This document shows, in pieces, positions 1-11,950 of a DNA stretch of 64,000 nt. The position numbers and the translations under genes are program-made. Origin of the DNA: Protula sp. h YS-2021 (lineage: Eukaryota > Annelida > Polychaeta > Sabellida > Serpulidae); the NCBI GenBank assembly GCA_949752745.1, contig OX457027.1, positions 81,523,214 through 81,587,213 of the forward strand, given 5' to 3'. Within the stretch, counting starts at the first letter, position 1. Each line of letters starts with the position of its first letter. The notes below the pieces were generated by a model that saw only the letters and a program-made list of their open reading frames with translations, did no database searches and was not told where the DNA came from.

Positions 1-129
1 AATAATATCACCCCTTTTTAAATTAGAAATTAATAGTTAACACAAATTGTTATGCAATACAGATTAAACTATTATTAAAATTATTAAAAATATAATTGAT
101 TAATGGGTTTTGTACACTAAAAAAATAGG

Positions 130-3100
130 TGGAAGATGATGGAGAGTATGATTCAGGCCATCCGAGCAAAAGCGTGAGCAAGGTACGTTCAGGCAATGTT
201 TTGACAAATGGTAACATATTTGTGAAAACAAGAAATCCTCTTTCAAGATGTTAGTGTAAGACCATGTAAGCCTTTGATATGATATGCTTAATGTTTGCAT
301 CATACTATTACTAATGGACAATTAATGATAGCTTACTGAATCGTTATACATTCAGTGGTACCAGTAGTAAAATATCATTTATCAGAAAAGCATTCATGAT
401 TATTCAGTTGAAATATTATTTACAGTCTTTTTCAATATTGAATGTTTAAAAACGTAAAGGGCTCCCATGAGACATTGGAAATCAACCAAGAGAAAAATTC
501 AGACCCGTCTTCTGTAAAAGTAATTCCTTGAATAATTATTTCCAATAGGACATTTAAGAACTTTAATCTGCACAAGACATTGCAATAATTTACAAATATA
601 TTAGAAGTACAGTTTAAAACTTAACGAGTCCTAATACGTGTCAAATATGCTGTGTGCGAACTGTAATATCATGTATTTTAGCAACTACAGAGATACAGAG
701 ATAGCATGAAAAGCAATACAACGACAAATGAAACGATAAAAAATCTTAAGGAAAGTAGCAAGTGTTTAGAGATCGGCGTGTGAAAATATGTGATTTATCA
801 TATTGCAATTTTTCTTTGTTGTGCAGCGTGCTGTTCAAGAGTCACAAACATCTCCCCCCGTCTCTCCTCCGTCTTCTCAGCCTCACGATGACGACAGTAG
901 TGACTTTGAAGTCAGTATATTATCCGAAGTAGATATTAGTTAAAGTTTAAAAGTAACATTGTTGTAGAAATATTGGATACTGCACTACAATTTAGAAGAC
1001 CAAATGTGTACCCATTTTACTCAAATTTATATATTTTTCATTTGCAAAAAGGAACCCTTTCCCAAAAGAAGAAAGTTCTCGAAATCAATCTTCCGCATTG
1101 GCATGCAAGAGAACGTGCAAAGAAACACCCGTGAAGATGAGGTAATGTTGGTTCAATATTGTTTCACAAACTTAGCTTTCACAACTAATGAATCTTCACA
1201 ACTATATAAGTTATTAATGAAACAATATGTTTTGCTGGGAAATGAAATTAGGATAATTCAATTTTACAGGAAGAAGAACAGCAGCGACGATGCGAAAAGC
1301 TTTTGAGCGGCATTGACACAAATCTGATAACGCGCATAGAATCTGAGGTAGATATACTATGTTTCTATCATGATATTACAAATATTGTATAATTCTCAGT
1401 TTGATGCCCAGATGTCGGAAATCAAGAAATTTTCATTTCATGTTACAGATTATAGAGACAAGTCAAACAGTTCAATGGGAAGATATTGCAGGACTACACT
1501 TTGCTAAGAAAACAGTTCAAGAAACAATCATTTGGCCGCTTCAAAGACCGTCAGTATTTCTTTCATTTTTTCATTTCAAATGAAATTAGAACGAGACTGA
1601 AAAATGGTTGATTATACATAAAGAGTGGTATTACTTAACTGTTACTTAATTCTTGGAGCTTCTTGAAGGAAAATAACTGTAATGCAAAATTACTGTAAGA
1701 GAAATATTAACCATATTGCTTTTAGTTATAATACACACTGTGTTTACTTTTAGAGATTTGTTCACTGGTCTAAGAGCTCCTCCAAAAGGTCTCCTGCTGT
1801 TTGGCCCACCAGGAACTGGGAAAACCTTAATCGGTCTGTAGTGCTTAATTTGGTATTATTAATATGTTTTAATGAAAGATTTTAGATTTAAAATGTGGCA
1901 TTGTTGTTCATTAAAGAAAGTAAATTGGAATATTAACGTTATATTTTATTGCAGTGATTTTCGTTTTTGTCAATAACGCTTAACTATTTTTGCAGGCAAG
2001 TGCATTGCGTATCAAGCGAGAGCAACATTTTTTAGCATCAGTGCCTCTTCCCTTACCTCAAAATGGGTAACTATTTTCTTATGAAGTATTTCTTTATTTT
2101 TAAAAGAAAGCAATGATTGTCGCATGATAATTATTAAAATTGTGTTGCTTTACTAATATTGTTGTGAAATATTGTTATTCCATTCTTTTAGGTTGGTGAA
2201 GGAGAGAAAATGGTCAAGGCTCTTTTCTGTGTGGCGCGGGCACACCAACCGTCTGTCACTTTCATTGATGAAATCGATTCATTACTAACCCAACGAAGCA
2301 GTGGGGAACATGAATCCTCTCGAAGAATGAAAACAGAATTCCTTGTGCAACTGGTATGTATTTCAAAATTAACACTTATTAAATGGTCACTTAATCATTT
2401 TATCATGCATTTGTAAATATGAAGAGTTTATTCAGAGAAATTAAGCACAAGACATTGTATATCTTTCTTTGTTAGGATGGTGCAAGTACCACCGAAACAG
2501 ATCGGCTCCTACTGGTCGGTGCAACAAATAGGTTTGTCTTTGTATGTTTTTATAAATACAATTTTTATAATGTATCCATAAATTGTCAATTTCCCCACTC
2601 TTCACTTAATATGCAATGTTATTGCAGACTGTTATGCCCCGCTTTGGAAGCACATATCTGTTTAAAGCCGTGGTAATGTTACAAGATTACCGATAAATGT
2701 TAACGTCATTATGTATAGTATTTGATATTATATCCATTATTAGCACTGAAATTGAAAAAAATGAAATTGTTAAGTAAGCTTTGTTCATCAACATAATGCG
2801 AGATACCTTTATTTCTCAACAGGCCACAAGAGCTTGATGAAGCGGCTCGACGCCGGTTTGTTAAAAGGCTATATATTTCTTTGCCTGACGGTGATGCACG
2901 TTGTGTCATACTTCAAAACGAACTGAAAGCTGAGAAACATGCCTTGGAAGGCAAACATGTACAAGCTATTGTTGACAGATCAAAGGGTAATGTCACGTTG
3001 TCATCAGTTCAATAATTCCTACTATACATAATGCAATTGTAAACGACATGTCTGCATTAGACGCATTAAGAAGGCATGCTCTGTATTGTGGAAAACTTCA

Positions 3101-3676
3101 GTCTATAAATTGGCTATGAAACATTAGGTAATACTGTGCTTTAAATATTTGACAGGTTGGCTTAAATGAACTTTAGTTACATTAATTTATGTTTAACACC
3201 CAGGTTACTCGGGGGCAGACATGGCTTGCCTTTGCCGTGAAGCGGCTCTGGGACCACTGCGATGCATAAACCCACAAGACATATTGACCATTGATCCACA
3301 AGATGTGAGATTTATTTGAGATACATCTGCTGTACAAATCATATTGTTCGATGTTTTAAGAAATTTATGTCCACAAGTTATACTCATTATTGCAAACAGA
3401 TTGAAGTTATTGTGTTCTTCATATCAAATGTAATTTATAAAAAATAGCTCGGATGCCCTTTTTCATTTTTAGATTATCATTCCCTTATTTTCTGTTGCAT
3501 CTTCAGTTACATAAAAATTGGATTGCCAAAATAAATTATGTTCTATGTCGCAGGTTCGAGCCATAGAATATGACGACTTCGAACAAGCCTTCAAGCAAGT
3601 TCGCGCTAGTGTTTCAGAGCAAGACTTGAACCGTTACCAATCCTGGAACAATGAGTATGGGAGTTTTGGTCCCTGA
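130..3676 (+). CDS. FIGNL1: Fidgetin-like protein 1, AAA+ ATPase (3' part, 12 exons)
   Basis: Exons with consistent phases: 130-183, 827-910, 1052-1141, 1270-1347, 1449-1549, 1754-1833, 1996-2066, 2192-2353, 2476-2531, 2823-2986, 3204-3304 and 3554-3676 (TGA). Together they give about 387 codons, so the N-terminal part (vertebrate FIGNL1 is about 670 aa) lies upstream of the window. The encoded order is an acidic/basic linker, VQWEDIAGL, Walker A GPPGTGKT (1803-1826), the [19 protein letters not shown] segment, Walker B FIDEID (2261-2278), a GATNR sensor split by an intron, the [11 protein letters not shown] arginine-finger region, [13 protein letters not shown], and a C-terminal helix with the VRAIEYDDF segment. 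This combination separates FIGNL1 from spastin and katanin. Family knowledge: meiotic clade AAA ATPase that remodels RAD51 filaments and is related to microtubule severers; nuclear. All catalytic motifs are intact. The first exon (130-183) is short and less certain; its donor GTACGT is good. Confidence 0.93.
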
Positions 3677-4356
3677 AAACGGGCAAATAATGAAACATTT
3701 CTAATATTAAAGCTGTCGTACTGTAAGAACTGTAAGTGAACGTTAATTACGCGAAACAAAGTTGCAAGAACTATTTGATTTTTTTTTATAATTCACATAT
3801 CTTCATAAAATGGAGAGGTGTTTGATCGGTTAATGCATGTGTAAATGTAAAATAACATTATATACACATTCATTCTTTATGTTTCATGTTAATCGAAAGC
3901 AAATTTTATGATTAAGATGGACATTACACAATACAGATTTCTTTCATTTTTTAGTTTTGCATTAAGTTTTGTAAAACAGATTCTTTTATATAGCAAAGCA
4001 AGAAAGGATTATATTGATAAGAATAATCGGCTTGTGACATAAATTTAATTGATGTTTTACTTTGTTCTAACTGAAGCTTGATGTGGCAAGAGTAACTCAT
4101 GCTGAAAGATATAAAGATGAAGGTTTATACAAACGTTGCGTGATGCCCTTCTTTAACATGACTCGTGACAGATGAATACTTATTTATACTGGCAAAACCC
4201 ATTATAATTGTAACACTTTAAGTGGCTGTGATTTCAGTAGTAAACATGTATGTGGTTTGTGTGCATACATAACAGCATCTATTTAGTATTATTTTAACAA
4301 AATATTTCAAGACTGATGTTTCAAATGGAACTTTTTGTAATTTTTATTATTTCATG

Positions 4357-4362
4357 AATAAA
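4357..4362 (+). promoter_or_regulatory. Polyadenylation signal of FIGNL1
   Basis: AATAAA lies about 680 nt past the FIGNL1 stop codon and is followed by a GT/T-rich stretch (about 4378-4395). The interval 3677-4356 is AT-rich, has no other gene signal, and reads as 3' UTR. The satellite-bearing element begins about 60 bp further on. Confidence 0.55.
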
Positions 4363-4423
4363 ATACATGAAAGGTATCTATTGTGTTTTCATTGTATACC
4401 GTACCAAATTTTTCAAAAGATAG

Positions 4424-4645
4424 TGTTGTCCTGAATAAGCCTTTCCGTAGGATGGGCCCATCCAACAACAGCGATTTAACCCATATTTGTTGTTTTGCGT
4501 AGCTGTCTCTTTAAAAGAGGACACTGTAGATGACGTCTCTAAAACTGGGTAAATTCCCTGGCATTTTATTATATAAGCGTTCGTTATACTAACGCTGTAC
4601 ATAAGTAGTGTGTTCAACAGCAGAACACACTACTCACATAACATT
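4424..4645. repeat. Left terminal inverted repeat of the satellite element
   Basis: Inverted relative to 21035-21322. The outer end reads TGTTGTCCTGAATAAGCC, and the 14-bp palindrome GGATGGGCCCATCC is at 4450-4463. A perfect 12-bp hairpin (AGTAGTGTGTTC at 4604-4615, GAACACACTACT at 4623-4634, 7-nt loop) lies near the inner edge. The right TIR is longer because it has about 70 extra bases. Confidence 0.75.
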
Positions 4646-4700
4646 TTACCTTTACAATTTCAACGAACTGAAACAAGTTTTAGAAGAAAAACTTAAGGTT

Positions 4701-7700
4701 ATAAAACGATACGCATTGGTGTGTTTTGCTTTTGAAGACGCCATTTGCATAGCAAATCGTATTGGAATAGCCCATCTCTATATTCATTGTAAAGTTTGTC
4801 CTAATGTGTTTCACCAGTATGCCGGATGGGCTATTACAATACGGTTCAGCGTGAGAAATAATTTTCGAAGTGTTAGGATATGCATTGGTGTGTTTGACTT
4901 TTGAAGACGCCATTTGCATAGCAAATCGTATTGGAATAGCCCATCTCTATATTCATTGTAAAGTTTGTCCTAATGTGTTTCACCAGTATGCCGGATGGGC
5001 TATTACAATACGGTTCAGCGTGAGAAATAATTTTCGAAGTGTTAGGATATGCATTGGTGTGTTTGACTTTTGAAGACGCCATTTGCATAGCAAATCGTAT
5101 TGGAATAGCCCATCTCTATATTCATTGTAAAGTTTGTCCTAATGTGTTTCACCAGTATGCCGGATGGGCTATTACAATACGGTTCAGCGTGAGAAATAAT
5201 TTTCGAAGTGTTAGGATATGCATTGGTGTGTTTGACTTTTGAAGACGCCATTTGCATAGCAAATCGTATTGGAATAGCCCATCTCTATATTCATTGTAAA
5301 GTTTGTCCTAATGTGTTTCATCAGTATGCCGGATGGGCTATTACAATACGGTTCAGCGTGAGAAATAATTTTCGAAGTGTTAGGATATGCATTGGTTTGT
5401 TTGACTTTTGAAGACGCCATTTGCATAGCAAATCGTATTGGAATAGCCCATCTCTATATTCATTGTAAAGTTTGTCCTAATGTGTTTCACCAGTATGCCG
5501 GATGGGCTATTACAATACGGTTCAGCGTGAGAAATAATTTTCGAAGTGTTAGGATATGCATTGGTGTGTTTGACTTTTGAAGACGCCATTTGCATAGCAA
5601 ATCGTATTGGAATAGCCCATCTCTATATTCATTGTAAAGTTTGTCCTAATGTGTTTCACCAGTATGCCGGATGGGCTATTACAATACGGTTCAGCGTGAG
5701 AAATAATTTTCGAAGTGTTAGGATATGCATTGGTTTGTTTGACTTTTGAAGACGCCATTTGCATAGCAAATCGTATTGGAATAGCCCATCTCTATATTCA
5801 TTGTAAAGTTTGTCCTAATGTGTTTCACCAGTATGCCGGATGGGCTATTACAATACGGTTCAGCGTGAGAAATAATTTTCGAAGTGTTAGGATATGCATT
5901 GGTGTGTTTGACTTTTGAAGACGCCATTTGCATAGCAAATCGTATTGGAATAGCCCATCTCTATATTCATTGTAAAGTTTGTCCTAATGTATTTCACCAG
6001 TATGCCGGATGGGCTATTACAATACGGTTCAGCGTGAGAAATAATTTTCGAAGTGTTAGGATATGCATCGGTGTGTTTGACTTTTGAAGACGCCATTTGC
6101 ATAGCAAATCGTATTGGAATAGCCCATCTCTATATTCATTGTAAAGTTTGTCCTAATGTGTTTCACCAGTATGCCGGATGGGCTATTACAATACGGTTCA
6201 GCGTGAGAAATAATTTTCGAAGTGTTAGGATATGCATTGGTGTGTTTGACTTTTGAAGACGCCATTTGCATAGCAAATCGTATTGGAATAGCCCATCTCT
6301 ATATTCATTGTAAAGTTTGTCCTAATGTGTTTCACCAGTATGCCGGATGGGCTATTACAATACGGTTCAGCGTGAGAAATAATTTTCGAAGTGTTAGGAT
6401 ATGCATTGGTGTGTTTGACTTTTGAAGACGCCATTTGCATAGCAAATCGTATTGGAATAGCCCATCTCTATATTCATTGTAAAGTTTGTCCTAATGTGTT
6501 TCACCAGTATGCCGGATGGGCTATTACAATACGGTTCAGCGTGAGAAATAATTTTCGAAGTGTTAGGATATGCATTGGTGTGTTTGACTTTTGAAGACGC
6601 CATTTGCATAGCAAATCGTATTGGAATAGCCCATCTCTATATTCATTGTAAAGTTTGTCCTAATGTGTTTCACCAGTATGCCGGATGGGCTATTACAATA
6701 CGGTTCAGCGTGAGAAATAATTTTCGAAGTGTTAGGATATGCATTGGTGTGTTTGACTTTTGAAGACGCCATTTGCATAGCAAATCGTATTGGAATAGCC
6801 CATCTCTATATTCATTGTAAAGTTTGTCCTAATGTGTTTCACCAGTATGCCGGATGGGCTATTACAATACGGTTCAGCGTGAGAAATAATTTTCGAAGTG
6901 TTAGGATATGCATTGGTGTGTTTGACTTTTGAAGACGCCATTTGCATAGCAAATCGTATTGGAATAGCCCATCTCTATATTCATTGTAAAGTTTGTCCTA
7001 ATGTGTTTCACCAGTATGCCGGATGGGCTATTACAATACGGTTCAGCGTGAGAAATAATTTTCGAAGTGTTAGGATATGCATTGGTGTGTTTGACTTTTG
7101 AAGACGCCATTTGCATAGCAAATCGTATTGGAATAGCCCATCTCTATATTCATTGTAAAGTTTGTCCTAATGTGTTTCACCAGTATGCCGGATGGGCTAT
7201 TACAATACGGTTCAGCGTGAGAAATAATTTTCGAAGTGTTAGGATATGCATTGGTGTGTTTGACTTTTGAAGACGCCATTTGCATAGCAAATCGTATTGG
7301 AATAGCCCATCTCTATATTCATTGTAAAGTTTGTCCTAATGTGTTTCACCAGTATGCCGGATGGGCTATTACAATACGGTTCAGCGTGAGAAATAATTTT
7401 CGAAGTGTTAGGATATGCATTGGTGTGTTTGACTTTTGAAGACGCCATTTGCATAGCAAATCGTATTGGAATAGCCCATCTCTATATTCATTGTAAAGTT
7501 TGTCCTAATGTGTTTCACCAGTATGCCGGATGGGCTATTACAATACGGTTCAGCGTGAGAAATAATTTTCGAAGTGTTAGGATATGCATTGGTGTGTTTG
7601 ACTTTTGAAGACGCCATTTGCATAGCAAATCGTATTGGAATAGCCCATCTCTATATTCATTGTAAAGTTTGTCCTAATGTGTTTCACCAGTATGCCGGAT

Positions 7701-10700
7701 GGGCTATTACAATACGGTTCAGCGTGAGAAATAATTTTCGAAGTGTTAGGATATGCATTGGTGTGTTTGACTTTTGAAGACGCCATTTGCATAGCAAATC
7801 GTATTGGAATAGCCCATCTCTATATTCATTGTAAAGTTTGTCCTAATGTGTTTCACCAGTATGCCGGATGGGCTATTACAATACGGTTCAGCGTGAGAAA
7901 TAATTTTCGAAGTGTTAGGATATGCATTGGTGTGTTTGACTTTTGAAGACGCCATTTGCATAGCAAATCGTATTGGAATAGCCCATCTCTATATTCATTG
8001 TAAAGTTTGTCCTAATGTGTTTCACCAGTATGCCGGATGGGCTATTACAATACGGTTCAGCGTGAGAAATAATTTTCGAAGTGTTAGGATATGCATTGGT
8101 GTGTTTGACTTTTGAAGACGCCATTTGCATAGCAAATCGTATTGGAATAGCCCATCTCTATATTCATTGTAAAGTTTGTCCTAATGTGTTTCACCAGTAT
8201 GCCGGATGGGCTATTACAATACGGTTCAGCGTGAGAAATAATTTTCGAAGTGTTAGGATATGCATTGGTGTGTTTGACTTTTGAAGACGCCATTTGCATA
8301 GCAAATCGTATTGGAATAGCCCATCTCTATATTCATTGTAAAGTTTGTCCTAATGTGTTTCATCAGTATGCCGGATGGGCTATTACAATACGGTTCAGCG
8401 TGAGAAATAATTTTCGAAGTGTTAGGATATGCATTGGTTTGTTTGACTTTTGAAGACGCCATTTGCATAGCAAATCGTATTGGAATAGCCCATCTCTATA
8501 TTCATTGTAAAGTTTGTCCTAATGTGTTTCACCAGTATGCCGGATGGGCTATTACAATACGGTTCAGCGTGAGAAATAATTTTCGAAGTGTTAGGATATG
8601 CATTGGTGTGTTTGACTTTTGAAGACGCCATTTGCATAGCAAATCGTATTGGAATAGCCCATCTCTATATTCATTGTAAAGTTTGTCCTAATGTGTTTCA
8701 CCAGTATGCCGGATGGGCTATTACAATACGGTTCAGCGTGAGAAATAATTTTCGAAGTGTTAGGATATGCATTGGTTTGTTTGACTTTTGAAGACGCCAT
8801 TTGCATAGCAAATCGTATTGGAATAGCCCATCTCTATATTCATTGTAAAGTTTGTCCTAATGTGTTTCACCAGTATGCCGGATGGGCTATTACAATACGG
8901 TTCAGCGTGAGAAATAATTTTCGAAGTGTTAGGATATGCATTGGTGTGTTTGACTTTTGAAGACGCCATTTGCATAGCAAATCGTATTGGAATAGCCCAT
9001 CTCTATATTCATTGTAAAGTTTGTCCTAATGTATTTCACCAGTATGCCGGATGGGCTATTACAATACGGTTCAGCGTGAGAAATAATTTTCGAAGTGTTA
9101 GGATATGCATCGGTGTGTTTGACTTTTGAAGACGCCATTTGCATAGCAAATCGTATTGGAATAGCCCATCTCTATATTCATTGTAAAGTTTGTCCTAATG
9201 TGTTTCACCAGTATGCCGGATGGGCTATTACAATACGGTTCAGCGTGAGAAATAATTTTCGAAGTGTTAGGATATGCATTGGTGTGTTTGACTTTTGAAG
9301 ACGCCATTTGCATAGCAAATCGTATTGGAATAGCCCATCTCTATATTCATTGTAAAGTTTGTCCTAATGTGTTTCACCAGTATGCCGGATGGGCTATTAC
9401 AATACGGTTCAGCGTGAGAAATAATTTTCGAAGTGTTAGGATATGCATTGGTGTGTTTGACTTTTGAAGACGCCATTTGCATAGCAAATCGTATTGGAAT
9501 AGCCCATCTCTATATTCATTGTAAAGTTTGTCCTAATGTGTTTCACCAGTATGCCGGATGGGCTATTACAATACGGTTCAGCGTGAGAAATAATTTTCGA
9601 AGTGTTAGGATATGCATTGGTGTGTTTGACTTTTGAAGACGCCATTTGCATAGCAAATCGTATTGGAATAGCCCATCTCTATATTCATTGTAAAGTTTGT
9701 CCTAATGTGTTTCACCAGTATGCCGGATGGGCTATTACAATACGGTTCAGCGTGAGAAATAATTTTCGAAGTGTTAGGATATGCATTGGTGTGTTTGACT
9801 TTTGAAGACGCCATTTGCATAGCAAATCGTATTGGAATAGCCCATCTCTATATTCATTGTAAAGTTTGTCCTAATGTGTTTCACCAGTATGCCGGATGGG
9901 CTATTACAATACGGTTCAGCGTGAGAAATAATTTTCGAAGTGTTAGGATATGCATTGGTGTGTTTGACTTTTGAAGACGCCATTTGCATAGCAAATCGTA
10001 TTGGAATAGCCCATCTCTATATTCATTGTAAAGTTTGTCCTAATGTGTTTCACCAGTATGCCGGATGGGCTATTACAATACGGTTCAGCGTGAGAAATAA
10101 TTTTCGAAGTGTTAGGATATGCATTGGTGTGTTTGACTTTTGAAGACGCCATTTGCATAGCAAATCGTATTGGAATAGCCCATCTCTATATTCATTGTAA
10201 AGTTTGTCCTAATGTGTTTCACCAGTATGCCGGATGGGCTATTACAATACGGTTCAGCGTGAGAAATAATTTTCGAAGTGTTAGGATATGCATTGGTGTG
10301 TTTGACTTTTGAAGACGCCATTTGCATAGCAAATCGTATTGGAATAGCCCATCTCTATATTCATTGTAAAGTTTGTCCTAATGTGTTTCACCAGTATGCC
10401 GGATGGGCTATTACAATACGGTTCAGCGTGAGAAATAATTTTCGAAGTGTTAGGATATGCATTGGTGTGTTTGACTTTTGAAGACGCCATTTGCATAGCA
10501 AATCGTATTGGAATAGCCCATCTCTATATTCATTGTAAAGTTTGTCCTAATGTGTTTCACCAGTATGCCGGATGGGCTATTACAATACGGTTCAGCGTGA
10601 GAAATAATTTTCGAAGTGTTAGGATATGCATTGGTGTGTTTGACTTTTGAAGACGCCATTTGCATAGCAAATTGTATTGGAATAGCCCATCTCTATATTC

Positions 10701-10720
10701 ATTGTAAAGTTTGTCCTAAT
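4701..10720 (+). repeat. 169-bp satellite array, first block (about 35.6 monomers)
   Basis: Head-to-tail monomers have a strict 169-bp period; for example, the same ATG recurs at 4870, 5039, 5208 and so on to 10447. Monomers are almost identical, with rare shared variants (GTTTGT, CATCAG, GTATTTC, GCATCGG). The first monomer (from about 4701) is diverged, as expected at an array edge. Each monomer contains the palindrome ATTTGCATAGCAAAT (first copy 4743-4757) and two 19-bp inverted arms with one mismatch (CGTATTGGAATAGCCCATC at 4758-4776; GATGGGCTATTACAATACG at 4825-4843). Open frames of 67 codons (+) and 71 codons (-) recur in every monomer, but they follow from the repeat and change frame every unit; coding is not supported. 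Confidence 0.97.
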
Positions 10721-11950
10721 TGTAGCATTGAAACACCCCAGCATTGAAACACCACATCATTGTATGGGCCCATCCAATGGCTGGGCTAAATCAATACAGA
10801 GGCTATTGAAACAGCACATACAGTTTCTCCTCATAAAACACGATTATATTGCTGATGTAATTTAATACAACAGATTATTGGGATGGTGTAATGGGAGGGG
10901 CCGTTATATTTCTTTGTAAAAAAATGTAGAAAATAATGTAAATAAAAATTCGAGAAGAACATTCATCACATAACACGCGGTGGGGGGGGGGGGGGGGTCA
11001 GCGTGATTTTTTTATAGTAAGGGTTTTCGTCTGCTCAGAACCTCAGTAAAACTAGTGGTACTGAGGTCCCGAAGTGGCACTGAACCCGACAAATTTTTGA
11101 TATGAACTCCCCGCCCCCATCTTTAATTGTTTCTTAAAATCAATGCTTCTTCCGCCCCCTCCCTGCCACCCCGTTTGGCGACGCCGTCAGGGGTGGCATG
11201 GGATCTTCTATCTTCTTGTATTCCCGTCGCCCCGTCCCCACCACCCAATATGTTTATCTCAATATCTTACAGTCTTTTCCATAAAATATATATAAATACA
11301 CATGTCTATTCACAAAATGTTCAAGAAAAAAAGATGCGAAATTTCTCTTTTTGGCATATATAATATATATATATATATAATATACTTATATATAGCCCCC
11401 CACCCCACCCCTCCTACGCAGCAAAGATAAATTGGGGTTTTTTTGCCTTTCCCATCGGCTTTGTAATTAAAGCCTTGAAGCGGCTTGATCAAAGCAGCAA
11501 TATGAGCAGCATTGTTTTGCTTAAACCCGCCTAATATAGCATTTTGAAGCATTCAGTACCACTGGTGGTACTGAGGTCCCGAGCAGTGGGTGACCCCTCC
11601 TCAGATATTAGGTTTAATTCTGCCGGCCTTGCATGTGCTTTTTCTATGGATGGGGTATTCCTATGCAACCGTATGTAGATTTGGCACTTACTGATTCTAT
11701 ATGTGCTATTTCTATGGCTTACTGCTATAGGATGGGCCCATTCTACACCGATCAACCATTAAAACAGCCCTTCTTGTTCACAACACAAGGCAGTTTGTTC
11801 CCATTTTTGGGGGAGAAGAAAATATGTGCTATTCCAATAGCTAAATATGGGCTGGAACTATAGAAGCTCAAAAGAACGAAGATGGGGTAAATCAATACCT
11901 CGCTGTTATTGGATGGGCCCATTCTACAGGTGGGCTGTTTCAATACAACA
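10721..11950. mobile_element. Nested 1,230-bp non-autonomous DNA transposon inside the satellite
   Basis: It interrupts the array at CCTAAT/GTGTTTC and duplicates CTAAT (10716-10720 and 11951-11955). Removing 1,230 bp plus the 5-bp duplication restores the 169-bp phase exactly (12020 minus 10447 equals 1235 plus two monomers). The ends are inverted: TGTAGCATTGAAACA at the left, and the reverse complement of the right end is TGTTGTATTGAAACA. Its last ~67 bp (11884-11950) are nearly the same as the right end of the surrounding element (21256-21322), so both belong to one family. The interior holds three GATGGGCCCAT-type palindromes (about 10764, 11730, 11911), a poly-G run, a TA microsatellite and two copies of GTGGTACTGAGGTCCCGA. 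There is no transposase. Confidence 0.85.
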
